Shown here one piece after another: positions 1 to 10,294 of a stretch of DNA of 64,000 nt. Under the pieces are notes generated by a model, which saw nothing but the letters and a program-made list of their open reading frames with translations, was not told where the DNA came from and searched no databases. The stretch is from contig WFMF01000077.1 in NCBI GenBank assembly GCA_011033025.1, positions 537,443-601,442 of the forward strand. The letters run 5' to 3'. Source of the stretch: Beroe forskalii (taxonomy: Eukaryota; Ctenophora; Nuda; Beroida; Beroidae). The translations under genes and the position numbers were made by a program. Positions within the stretch are counted from its first letter, which is position 1; every line of letters begins with the position of its first letter.

Positions 1-1060
1 AAATGCTTATTCTGCTAACTGTCTTAAAGGGACAAAATGCCCTGAGGCTGACATTGAGGCCTCAATGTGCTTGAAATTCTGAGTTGTATGGACTTAGATG
101 CTCATATTTTAGAAGTTGCCAGGCATCATAGGGCACGCCCAACACCAGGCACCCCAATCCATCTACATACCCAATATGGCAAAAAAGACAAACCTTGGAC
201 TTGCAGTGTAATAATCCTTAATCCTTTCAGCTTTCGTCTTAAAAGTTGGTATAGGATTCTGACATAATCTTCACAACGTGGCCCTTAATTACACTTACAT
301 AAGCCATGAAAAGTCTCTTCTTCAGGTGACAAGGATAAATCGCCTGTGAGGCTGACATTTAAGGATTTAAGGCCTAAATGTGAGTTCATATTTAAGGTTG
401 CTTGAGCATCACAAGGCCACACGACTTAAATTTTTGCCCAAAATCCATCTTTCCTGCTAATGGTGTAAAAGATGAAGTGTGGACATGTTCAACCCAGTAA
501 ATCCTCAAATCATTTCTGTTTCTGATCTGTTAGTTGGTTACAGACATAACCATTCTGGCCAATAATACTTCAGATTCCACGCCCCATAAATGCAGCTAGG
601 TGGCAAGGGACAAAGTCGCCTACATTGATTCTAGACATCAAATGTATTTGATGTAAGTTGTTATGGTTTAGACTATCATGTTTAAGGTTATGATATCTAG
701 ACCACTTGACTTCATGGTACCCCAAATCCATCTACTTTTCATATCTTGAGGACAAATTGAAATGCATTTCAGCCTGACAATCCTCCAAATCATTTCGACA
801 AGTCAATTTTGCAGGTTTCACAGAACACAATCAATATTTCTAGCCATTATTTTATGATTCCCTTATAAGTAAAAAGAAAATTCCTTTAGCTGGGTGGCAA
901 GGACCAAAATAGCCTGAGGGCATGTGGGATTTTAAAGACCTCTCAATGTGTCTGAAAGGGGAGTAAGGCAAACTTTAACAGCTTTTGTAAATCGTCCCCT
1001 AATTTTAGGTTTGAAAAAGTGTTTGCCAAAGTTTGCCATAGTTTGCTTAAGTTTTCAAAG
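1..1060. repeat. Diverged copies of a ~330-bp foldback-type repeat
   Basis: This stretch holds about three degenerate tandem copies of the unit seen better preserved at 4560-5640. Shared landmarks are 'gttgccaggc..atca', 'cacgcccaa', 'atccatctttcctgc', 'gccccataaatg' and 'gctgggtggcaa', in the same order. It ends with a 'gtttgccaaagtttgcc' tract (about 960-1060) that recurs in reverse complement at 4440-4550. The two blocks therefore look like arms of one foldback-like structure around 1.06-4.44 kb. Short ORFs here have no coding character. Confidence 0.6.
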
Positions 1061-1429
1061 CCTTAGAATATTACCAAAATAAATAATCACTCAATTTGTT
1101 CAAATTGTTCAAGATAGGCTTAAATATTGAATCTGGTTAACAGATGAGGAAAAAATTGAGCGTCCATTCTGAGGCCAAGTATCTAACAGTGTCACAGGAA
1201 ACTACCATGACATCTGGGCCAGTACCACGCCCACATAATCATCAAAGCTACCTCGCCGTTATACTTAATTATCAATGTCGCGCCGGTAACTTTTGCCAAA
1301 ATAATAAGCGCGGTAGCCAGTATCACGCCGAAACTCCAGCAGTCAGGACTAACTTTCGCTTCAGGACGCAGTAACACGCTGGTATATGCGATCTGAAACG
1401 TTGTTGCTACAGCGTCACAAAGCTATAAA

Positions 1430-1660
1430 ATTCATTGACCCGCTGGCGTGATACTGGCGTACTACTGGCGGTACTGGCGTGATACTGGCGCGACTGCTGG
1501 CGTGCTACTGTACTGCTGGCGATAACAGCGTGGTAGACCTGATACTGGCGCGATGCCTAACGCTCTTTAACGTGGTAGGCCTGATACTGGCGCGATACTG
1601 GCTTTTGCGTGGTACTGGCCTGATGTACCCGACTCTTCATTAGTACTGGCCTCATTGATC
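1430..1660. repeat. TACTGGCG-motif minisatellite
   Basis: An irregular array of 'gatactggcg', 'gctactggcg' and 'gtactggcgt' with alternating YR spacers. The same motif family forms a second array at 29928-30225. It lies inside the region bracketed by the foldback-type arms and has no coding potential. Confidence 0.75.
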
Positions 1661-1759
1661 GCTCAATTTACCCAGTAGGCATCAAACCTGATAGGCATAC
1701 TTAGAACGATAGGCTAACTCACTGGAGCAGATAGAAACTTTAGAAGTAATAGTTAAAAT

Positions 1760-3780
1760 CCACTTGAGTATTATTGAAGCACTCAAGGTGTGATGAGCCC
1801 CTTAAGGTGTAAAGGCTTGCTGAATGTGATAGGGTGACTGAGGGTGTGATAAGGCTTACTACTTAGAGAGTGTGAAAGGCTCTCTTAGGAGTGTGGAGAT
1901 AGGCTTACTTATGCCATTGGTGTGTGATAAGGCTTACTTGGGAGGTGACAGGCTTACTACACAGGGGTGTGATAGGCTTGATTTGAATTTGAATATCATT
2001 TACAGCTAAATTATAATATCTTACTTAGGATGACTCAGGGTAGCAATGGAAGCACTAAAATTACTATGGAGTGCAGATTGGCTTACCAGGAGTTTGATAG
2101 GCTTACTCAGGGGTGTGATAGGCTAAAATAGCGAGTGCAATAAGCTTAATAATGGTATGATAGGCTTACTTAGGGGTGTGATAGGCTTATTCAGGAGTGC
2201 AATAGGCTTACTCCTAGGAGTGCGATAGGCTTACTTAGAGGTGTGATAGGCCAACCTAGGAGTGTGATAGTCTCCTTAGGAGTGTGATAGGCTTACCCAC
2301 TTAGGGGTGTCGATAGGCTAACTTAGGAGTGTGATTGGCTCACTTAGGAGTGTGATAGGCTCACTTAAGGGTGTGATAGGCTAACTAAGGCGTGTTATAA
2401 GCTTGATAAGTGGTGTGATAGGCTAACTCTGGAGTAAGATAGGCTTTCTTAGAAGTATGGTAGGCCCACTAAGGAGTGTGGTAGGCTTACTCAGGAGTGT
2501 GATAGGCCCACTTAAGAGTGTGATAGGCTTACTTATGCCATTAGGTGTGTGATAGGCTTACTTAGGAGAGTGATAGGCTTAATTACGCGTGTGTCAGGCT
2601 TGAATTTGAATATCATTTTACTGTACAATTACAATAGGAGTAGGATAGGCTGACTCAAGAGTGTGATAGGCTTACTAAGTTACTAATTACTATGGAGTGT
2701 GATTGGCTTACTCAGGAGTGTGATAAGCTTACTTGGGGGTGTGGTAGGCTTACTCAGGAGTGTGATAGGCTTATTTAGGGGTGATAGCCTGATAGGCATA
2801 CTTATGAGTGTGATAGGCTAACTCTGGAGTAAGATAGGCTTTCTTAGAAGTATGGTAGGCCCACTAAGGAGTGTGGATGGCTTACTCGGGAGTGTGATAG
2901 GCGTACTTAAGGGGTGTAAAAGGCTACTTCGGAGGGTGATAGGGTAACTGAGGAGTGTGATAGGCTCACTCACTACTTAGAAGTGTGATAGGCTTACTTA
3001 CGAGTGTGATAGGCTTGAATTTGAATTTGAATATCATTTTACAGTACAATTGCAATATACTTACTTAGAAGTAGTATAGGCTGACTCAGGAGTGTGATAG
3101 GCTTACTAGTTACTATGGAGTGATTGGCTTACTCAGGAGTGTGATAGGCTTGCCAGAGGAGGTGTGATAGGCTAAATAACAAGTGTAATAAGCTTAATAA
3201 TGGGTATAATAGGCTTACTTATGGGTGTCATAGGTCAACTTAGGAGTGTGATAGGCTCACTGAGGAGTGTGATGAACATACAGTGCAATAGAATTACTTC
3301 GGGGTATAATATGTTTACTTAGGAGAGTGATAGGCTTATTCAGGAGTGTGATAGGCTTACTCAGGAGTGTGATAGTCTTACTTAGAGGTGTGATAGGCCA
3401 ACTTAGGAGTGTGATGGTCTCACTTAGGAGTGTGATTGGCTCACTTAGGAGTGTGAGAGGCTCACTCAGGAGAGTGATAGGCTTACTCAGGAGTATGATA
3501 TGCTATCTTAGGATTTCAATTAACTTGATAAGGGCTTTAGGGGTGTGCTAGGCAATAAACTTTCTTAGGAGTGCGATAGGGTAACAAAGGAGTGTGATAG
3601 GCTTACTTAGGAGTGTGAAAGGCTTACTTAGGAGTGCGATAGGCTCACTTAGGAGTGTGATAGGCTTACTTAGGGGTGTGATAGACTAACTAAGGAGTGT
3701 GATAAGCTTAATTAGGGTGTGATAGGCTCACTTCTAGGAGTGTGATAGGCTTACTTAGGAGTATGTTAGGCTTACTTATA
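1760..3780. repeat. 21-bp minisatellite (gtgtgataggcttacttagga)
   Basis: About 2 kb of imperfect head-to-tail copies of a 21-bp unit. Because 21 is a multiple of 3, one frame stays open in places as a seven-residue repeat (IGLLRSV-like, 3327-3551), which is an artefact of the period. Blocks near 1990 and 3010 contain 'ttgaatttgaatatcatttta', suggesting larger segments were duplicated within the array. Confidence 0.9.
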
Positions 3781-4255
3781 ACCCATACCTTTCCACTGAT
3801 AATCCACCCCTATACACTTCTAACGCACCCCAATCAACTCATAACCCACCCCAAGCAACGCATTACCCACCCCGACCAACTTCTTACCCACCTCAATCAA
3901 CCCATAACCCATCGCTTTCCACTCATAACCCACCCCTTTCCACTCATAACCCACTCCTTTCCACTCATAACTCACCCCTTTTCACTCGTAACCTAGCCCA
4001 ATCAACACATATCCCACCCCTTTCCACTTATATCCCACTCCTTTCCACTCATTACAGCATTACCCACCCCTTCACACTCACAACCCATCGTTTTCCACTC
4101 ATAACCCACCCCTTTCCACTCATAACCCCTCCTTTTTCCACTTATGACCCACCCCTTTACACTCATAACCCATCTTTTTCCACTCATAACCCATCCTTTT
4201 CGACTCATGACTCACCCCTTTCCACCCATAACCCACCCCTATCAGCCTATATATT
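3781..4255. repeat. Second 21-bp minisatellite (cactcataacccacccctttc)
   Basis: About 23 copies of a different 21-bp unit directly abut the first array at 3780. The unit is neither the same sequence nor the reverse complement of its neighbour. Open frames here (3742-3996) translate to a repeated THPFPLI-like heptapeptide and are not considered a gene. Confidence 0.9.
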
Positions 4256-4439
4256 ACATTCTTGGTTTAAAATTAATCTTTTTATACCTATATAGATCAC
4301 CTCGATCCTTTACTCAATGACTAACTGATGCCTTTTTCGTTTCTCTGAATGTTGATAAGTCTATAGATAATACATTGGATTACCATCTGACACTTATTCA
4401 AGTGAAAAATTCTTACAAATGGTTTGAGAAGTCATGTAA

Positions 4440-5640
4440 TTTTGGCAAACTTTGGCAAATTTTGGCAAATTAATCCCTAAATTTAGGAGTTTGCCAAAAA
4501 AAGTGTTTGCCAAAGTTTGCCAAAGTTTGCCAAAGTTTGCCTTACCCCCGCCCCTATGAGTTGTTATGGTTAGATATCATGTTTAAGTGTTGCCAGGCCA
4601 TCATAGGAGCCACGCCCAACCTTGAGCCACGCCCAAAAATCCCATCTTTCCTGCCAATATAGTGGCAAAAAAGGGACTAGTGTGGACATGGAAATTTCAG
4701 CCGATAAATCACTCCAAATCATTTCATTTCGATCTTAAAAGTTAATTTAGGGTTCCTAGACACTAAATCAACCATTCACAGCCCGTGGCCACGCCCAGAT
4801 TCCACGCCCCATAAATGCGCGAAAAGTCGCTAGCTGGGTGGCAAAAAAGGGACAAAAGTCGCCTGAGGCGACGTGGGATTTTAAGGCCTCAAATGTGCTT
4901 GATATGAGTTGTTATGGTTAGATATCATGTTTAAGAGTTGCCAGGCCATCATAGGAGCCACGCCCAAAAATCCCATCTTTCCTGCCAATATGGTGGCAAA
5001 AAAGGGACAAGTGTGGACATGGAAATTTCAGCCGATAAATCACTCCAAATCATTTCATTTCGATCTTAAAAGTTAATTTAGGGTTCCTAGACACTAAATC
5101 AACCATTCACAGCCCTTGGCCACGCCCAGATTCCACGCCCCATAAATGCGCGAAAAGTCGCTAGCTGGGTGGCAGAAAAGGGACAAAAGCCACCATATTG
5201 GCAGGAAAGATGGGATTTTTGGGCGTGGCTCAAGGTTGGGCATGCCTCCTATGATGGCCTGGCAACTCTTAAACATGATATCTAACCATAACAACTCATA
5301 TCAAGCACATTTGAGGCCTTAAAATCCCACGTCGCCTCAGGCGACTTTTGTCCCTTTTTTGCCACCCAGCTAGCGACTTTTCGCGCATTTATGGGTCGTG
5401 GAATCTGGGCGTGGCCACGGGCTGTGGATGGTTGATTTAGTGTCTAGAAACCCTAAAATAACTTAAATGATCTGAATAAAATGATTTGGAGTGATTTATC
5501 GGCTGAAATTGCCATGTCCACACTTGTCCCTCTTTTGCCACCAGATTGGCAGGGAAGATGGGATTTTCGGGCGTGGCTCATATCAAGCATATTTGAGCCT
5601 CAAAATCCGATGTTGCCTCGGGCGACATTTGTCCCTAGTT
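4440..5640. repeat. Foldback-like repeat: two ~330-bp direct copies plus an inverted copy
   Basis: The unit runs from 'gttatggttagatatcatg' through 'gccacgccca', 'cctgccaatatggtggcaa' and 'gcgaaaagtcgctagctggg' to a 'gcctgaggcgac' segment. Two direct copies (4557-4900 and 4905-5190) are followed by an inverted copy (5190-5640), so most of 4860-5600 can fold on itself. The leading 'gccaaagtttgcc' tract is the mirror of the one near 1000. This is structural evidence for a foldback or MITE cluster; no transposase is visible. Confidence 0.75.
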
Positions 5641-6682
5641 GCCACCTGACTCAGATTAACTGAATTTGGATCAAAAGTTGCATATCGGCATACTTGGATT
5701 ATGAATATTGGATACTTGGATAAGTAAGATCAATATAGGGATTTGAGTTGCTTAGCAAGGTATGGTTTAGCAGCCATGGTGACCGACAAGGCAAAATATG
5801 TAGATACGATATCTTAAGAATGGATTTTAGACCTGGAAATTCTATTTCCCTCATGAAACATTTGCCTTCATCTTTGCCTCTCGACTGGGAGTGGTGCTTA
5901 TTCTCAATTATTGTCAAATTACTGTCATCGCACTACGATGACAGATCGTACATGATACTATGAGAATGTATCCCATCTTCAGGCTGAGCTGAAATTGTGG
6001 CTCTTTTCACCTTCAAATCGGACAGTTAAAGTTGATTCGATGTAAAGGCCAATTAACCATCTACCTACGCGATTACAAGATAATAGTTAAAACAAGAACG
6101 ACAACTTTATAAAAATTCGAGTTACTGGAAACGTCTAAATGACCGGTTATAATGGCTTGAAGATGAGAAGGCAATTTTAGACTTTGGTTGGATGAAAAAG
6201 GTCGGCTGAATTCAAAACATGTCAAAGACAATTGACAACTTAAGCAACTAACAATGAATATGAACTAGTCAAACTAATTGATGTATATCGCTTCAACAAG
6301 ATAGTAAATCATTCACGATTTTGTGTACGTTCATGGGAGGAAATTGCACATGTTCACGCGCGCGCGACGCGCGCATTTGGAGTGCCGAAATTTGCGGCGC
6401 GGCTTGTCCCACGTCGCGTAAAACATGTTCTGTAGTGCGTTAAGCGCTGACGTTACATGACATTCTGTTGATTATCTTCGCGCAATGTGGCACTTTTTAG
6501 CCGCGCCGCGCGCTTGACGTACGCGCTTGCGCGCACATACAATGATTTTCAGACATCCTCGGCGGGAAATCTGATAAGACATTGGATTGACGGGTCCCCG
6601 AAGAAATGACGATGAACATTGTAATAGGAAGTGCCCATCGTCGGGCTACAGACTAATGTTCGTCACCTAATGTATCGCCAGT
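5641..6682. other. No confident gene; CpG-rich inverted tract at 6355-6550
   Basis: This stretch precedes the first exon I can support. An open frame at 5748-5963 reads through an LPLDWEW motif that looks protein-like, but I cannot find matching splice sites, so it is only a possible further exon of the downstream gene. 6355-6550 is rich in CGCG (cgcgcgcgacgcgcgc near 6358, gccgcgccgcgcgc near 6500) and locally self-complementary. The rest is AT-rich and featureless. Confidence 0.4.
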
Positions 6683-6712
6683 GGCACCTGAAATTTCCAA
6701 ATTTCAGGTGCC
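6683..6712 (+). promoter_or_regulatory. Perfect hairpin covering a splice acceptor
   Basis: Two 14-base arms (GGCACCTGAAATTT and its exact complement) are separated by CC. The 3' arm contains the CAG acceptor of the exon starting at 6708 and the first bases of that exon. In pre-mRNA the stem would hide the acceptor. A regulatory effect is inference; the structure itself is seen directly. Confidence 0.5.
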
Positions 6713-6847
6713 ATTTCAACGCTGCTGAAACCGAAGCCTTTTTGGTGGAACAAACCGAACTTTGTGTACAAACCAACGAAAACTCCAAAACTCGAGGACA
6801 TATACACCAAAGAACCGTCTAAATATATGAAGTACCTTGTGATGCAG
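6708..6847 (+). CDS. Unrecognised gene, exon a
   Basis: Acceptor 'atttcag' at 6701-6707 and donor 'gtactt' after 6847. It enters in phase 1 and leaves in phase 0 after ...KYLVMQ. It encodes 46 residues rich in Trp, Pro and Lys. The frame is invisible as a long ORF because the exon is short; its phase match to the next exon supports it. The acceptor sits in a perfect hairpin. Confidence 0.65.
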
Positions 6848-8304
6848 GTACTTTAACTGTTTCTTATTTTACTGGTCGACGTTAATTATCAATGACACAC
6901 CGTTCAGAAATTACATTTAAGCATTTACTGAAATCGGCACGTTTTGAATTTTCTCAAATTTCTTTCTTCCTATTCGTATTACTCTATTACACCATGTACT
7001 TTAGGTTGTATTGGCACACATCAACGTGGAGTTGATACATTGTGCGGATTCGGACACCATGTCCGCCGGACACTGGACACTGTTCCATGAGTTATGGTGT
7101 CCGGGCGATCCCAATGTCTACAACACTCTGGGTGCCGTCTGTGTGGCTTTCTTCTCACGGGCACAAAAAGCAGGTACCTTGCTGTTGCGTGGTTTTAATT
7201 CAAATCACTGGACTTGTTAACTGCTATCACACATTTCCGTAAACTTAAACTTTTACACTTTTGCTGATCTGTCCCTGAGAGCCACTGGATTTGGTTTGTC
7301 CAATCTTTAAAACTGTGTATCCTATCATCGGGGGCTCATCAAGAAATTGCCTCATATATGGAAATAAGTATTTCGAGGATTTAGATTCTCTGACTGAAAT
7401 CTTCACAGGAGTAGAACAGCACGTCCCAATGATAAGCTTGTTGAAAAATGCCCTCCTCGTTTGCAAACTTGGACATTGTGCCCTCGAGAGGGTTTGCTGT
7501 GACGTTTTGAAGACCCTATCCAAAGCTAACAGAATATGCCCTGGTAGGTTTTGATTTTTGGTAAAAAATTAGAAATATAAGAGGCTATCAATTGAGGTTT
7601 GAATCGGAAATAAATTATATTTTTACGTCGACTGACTCCTTTGGCGACGGCTCCTGAAGCCCAAGCATGAAATGCATGTAGTAGTCGGTCATTTGGCCTA
7701 ACTGGGCATTTGGCCTAGCAAATACTCAACTCTTTCCTGCTTTACAGTCCCCAACTACACTTCCCTGAAACGGAAGTTGCAGTTCTACGCCGCGTGGTGT
7801 TTGTCGGATCACGGGATGGGAGCGATGCCCGATATCTGCTTACAGTTGGAACAGGAATTGGATCAGAGGAGGAGGGCAGAGAATGAATTCAGTGAGTAAT
7901 TCATAATTAAAGAATTAAACAAATCACAGCACTTCTGTACTGTGGTTTGTAGATTAAAATATATTCTAATATTGGAGGAATGTAGAAGGTGTATAAACCA
8001 TGTTGAGGCATGAAGACAGGGATTTAAGTTCCTTGTGATTTGAAGCATTCTAAGGGCTGTTAATTTTTATCTTTTCTCTGATGAGACGTAGGTATCATTA
8101 TCATCACCCACTTCATTAGATTTTATGGACTATTCCATACAATGATGAAAGCTGAATTTCCATTTCCTTGATTTTTTCTTCATAATTCAACATGAATCGT
8201 CGTTTTGGTGGAAGTGTTTTGAACTTAATTTCGCCTCAGGTACTCAACTACCAGTTAGACGTACACAAAGCGACTTGATACAGGAACTGGATGTTAACTC
8301 GTGA
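6708..8304 (+). CDS. 3' end of an unrecognised multi-exon gene (exons joined)
   Basis: Five exons join in frame: 6708-6847, 7005-7173, 7280-7543, 7748-7891 and 8240-8304. They give about 259 C-terminal residues and a TGA stop. Every intron has GT-AG ends and the phases match (1/0/1/1/1), which is strong internal evidence. The protein starts with a basic, aromatic stretch (KPFWWNKPNFVYKP, then KLEDIYTKEPSKYMKYL), continues through an alpha-helical, Cys-rich middle (VLAHINVELIHCAD, CKLGHCALERVCCDVLK) and ends in a charged helix (LQLEQELDQRRRAENEF) and RRTQSDLIQELD. No membrane segment is seen. I do not recognise the family. It looks cytosolic, possibly the helical C-terminus of a large scaffold protein. 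Upstream exons are missing or lie in the repeats before 6.7 kb. The first supported exon starts in phase 1. Confidence 0.7.
7005..7173 (+). CDS. Unrecognised gene, exon b
   Basis: Acceptor 'actttag' and donor 'gtacct'. Phase 0 to phase 1, 56 codons, VVLAHINVELIH through FFSRAQKA. An alternative frame is also open here (7042-7242), but only this frame joins both neighbours. Confidence 0.7.
7280..7543 (+). CDS. Unrecognised gene, exon c
   Basis: Acceptor 'gtccctgag' and donor 'gtaggt'. Phase 1 to 1, 88 codons, open throughout. Contains PIFKTVYPIIGG and the Cys-rich helix CKLGHCALERVCCDVLK. The acceptor's pyrimidine tract is mediocre. Confidence 0.7.
7748..7891 (+). CDS. Unrecognised gene, exon d
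   Basis: Acceptor 'ctttacag' and donor 'gtgagt' are both strong. Phase 1 to 1, 48 codons. Contains KRKLQFYAAWCLSDHG and the charged helix LQLEQELDQRRRAENEF, a likely short coiled coil. Confidence 0.75.
7915..7990 (+). repeat. Fragment of a dispersed repeat (ctgtactgtggtttgtaga)
   Basis: The segment 'cttctgtactgtggtttgtagattaaaata' style core matches 15490-15530 in the same orientation and 20680-20710 in reverse complement. It lies in the intron between exons d and the terminal exon. The family is unknown. Confidence 0.5.
8240..8304 (+). CDS. Unrecognised gene, terminal exon
   Basis: Acceptor 'cgcctcag'; 21 codons including TGA at 8302-8304, giving the C-terminal sequence STQLPVRRTQSDLIQELD plus VNS. 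Entry in phase 1 matches exon d. The untranslated region follows. Confidence 0.65.
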
Positions 8305-8562
8305 TCTGGTAGGAAATTCATCTTACAAAATCGTAGATAGAAATACTGTATTTGTTTCATAGAACTATCAAATTCATATTTTCCATTTTTTCAAATATTC
8401 AAATGTCACAGATGTGACTGTTCACATCATTTCCTTGCTACTGCTCGACGTTTGCCCTGCCTATGTTTGCCCTGCCTATGATTTCCCTGCCTCTCTTGCC
8501 TGACTCTGGTTACTTTGACTCTGGTTGCCATATCTCTGGTTGACTTTTTCTGGTTGCTAACC

Positions 8563-8702
8563 CATATGTGCACACATGGATCGATCGATCGAAAGATCTG
8601 TCGAAAGAATGCACAAATTCCAACAAAAGTTCAATGAAAAGCAAATTGCAGCATTGCGCGTTCTTTCGACGAAACTTTCGATCGATCCATGTGCACACAT
8701 AC
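8563..8702. mobile_element. Small inverted-repeat element (MITE-like) of ~140 bp
   Basis: Ends 'catatgtgcacacatggatc' and its complement enclose arms that also share 'gatcgatcgaaag' and 'cgaaagaatgc', so nearly the whole element folds into a hairpin with a short loop. A related, longer copy lies at 15884-16094. No target duplication could be fixed. Confidence 0.7.
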
Positions 8703-8914
8703 GCGTTATAGTTATACCCTGGATATCGTTGCAATTTTTGAGGAAAAGTCGGGGCCAGCTACAATTAAAAAGCACCTTCCCCGTTTAAGCGGTCCTGAAA
8801 ATGTTTATCACTCAGAAATATACTCAGAAACGGTCATTTTTTTGTCATTTTTCGGTAATCTACTTACAAACTTGGCTAAGCGATGGTCTCACTAGCATAA
8901 ATCAGTTAAATTTC

Positions 8915-8920
8915 AATAAA
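8915..8920 (+). terminator. Candidate poly(A) signal AATAAA
   Basis: First canonical hexamer after the stop codon at 8304, in AT-rich sequence (tttcaataaattc). Use is inferred from position only. Confidence 0.4.
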
Positions 8921-10264
8921 TTCATAAACCAAAACAATTAAAGAGTAAAATTAAGGAGTAAACTACAAATCTAGATTTACCCACTTATTTGGCAACAAGC
9001 CACCCCGAAATGGAATAGTATTGGACCTGCACAATACGGGCACCCAACCATGTCTCTATAGTTTAGTAGTTAACAGAATGATACTAAAGAAAGGAATAAT
9101 TGAATATCATATTATCATGCTCATAACATGCTCTTAGATTGATGCAGCTGTCAAAAATCGGATGTTCATCATTTCCTCGCGGAGCCTCCTTGTCAATATG
9201 AGAAAGGTCGATCAGCCTGGATATATTAGATCAGCCCGGATCAACATCACTTCGCAGAGTTGCTTCCAAACAATGATTCGTTGCTGTTGACTCATTGTTC
9301 ATGGTTTATAGTTGCAATATATGACGTGAGAATGGTCTATCATTATGATTGTATGATGGTTTCATCTGAATTCATTGTGAGATCTTTTCTATTATGTTTC
9401 TAGTACACTATTGATAAATGATAATAATAAATACAACAGTGAACACTAATTCATGTAATGTTGTAATCGCAGCTTGGTAGGTTAATATATCTTCGTTATT
9501 ATTGTATTAAAACTTGGTAACATGGTGTGACTGTTACTTTGTTATGTGCAGCCTTGGAGAGCTGGTTCACATTAACTACATTATTATGCAGTAGGCATGT
9601 ACTGACTATTAGATTTAATTAGGTTTAATTATCGTAACTATTTACTTAGTAACTTGTCTAACTGTTATAATGCGCTCTCATACGCAGCACCTAACTCTTG
9701 AGTATTTACTCACCCCTTCTACATTACATCTCATGTTTGCCCTTTTCTTCTTGCTAATGATATGTCGCTGTCATCATTATTATCATAGGAAATAATGTGG
9801 ATTAGGGAGCAGCTGGTGCCGGACCTTGGAGGGGATGAGAGCTTTATTCTTTTCTTCAATGCTTACCAATTCACCGCTTACCGTTAACTTTCCTCCGTCG
9901 GAGCATTGGACGATCCTATGGGTGACATAAAACTTACAGTTAGCATTTATGACTAAGGTCACTACAAATATGAATGGTGTTTTGAGAAATTTAGGGAGTT
10001 ACTCGTGAGTGATAAGACTGGTTGTTGGAATTCAAAAAAAAACTATGTTTTTCTTCAGTACTGCGATTTTTCAATCCCGAGATATGATCCGAGGTAGAAG
10101 TATAAACGTTTTACTGATACGACTACGAGATGTATCGGAAGCTTGTGATTATCGTCGTCAGCTGGTAGTATCGCTCTATCCTTTTGTGATGTACACCAAA
10201 ATCATAACTTACTTACATATATATAAATATTTTACATGTCCCCGAAGCCTCTCGGACTGCATTT
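8921..10264. other. No supported gene
   Basis: AT-rich intergenic sequence. Apart from the doubtful 33-codon exon at 9789, I see no splice-bounded coding segment, RNA gene or clear repeat. Confidence 0.5.
9789..9887 (+). CDS. Doubtful terminal exon candidate
   Basis: A 33-codon open stretch starts after a fair acceptor ('attatcatag') and ends at TAA. The translation (IMWIREQLVPDLGGDE, then FFNAYQFTAYR) has protein-like composition. No partner exon with a matching phase was found, so this may be chance. Confidence 0.2.
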   Translation, partial: EIMWIREQLVPDLGGDESFILFFNAYQFTAYR

Positions 10265-10294
10265 CATATCGCACGCGCATGCGCGTGCGATATG
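10265..10294. repeat. Perfect 30-bp GC-rich palindrome
   Basis: CATATCGCACGCGCA followed directly by its exact reverse complement with no loop. It is flanked by ordinary AT-rich DNA, and an open frame at 10009-10377 runs through it by chance. Confidence 0.85.

Larger units (their letters stand above)
8305..8920 (+). other. Predicted 3' UTR, containing a MITE
   Basis: Non-coding sequence from the stop codon to the first AATAAA at 8915-8920. If that signal is used, the inverted-repeat element at 8563-8702 is transcribed as part of this mRNA's 3' UTR and would form a long hairpin. Confidence 0.4.

Noticed and set aside
5748-5963. 71-codon ORF with an LPLDWEW motif
   Set aside because: Looks protein-like but lacks matching splice sites to the exon at 6708; kept only as a possible upstream exon.
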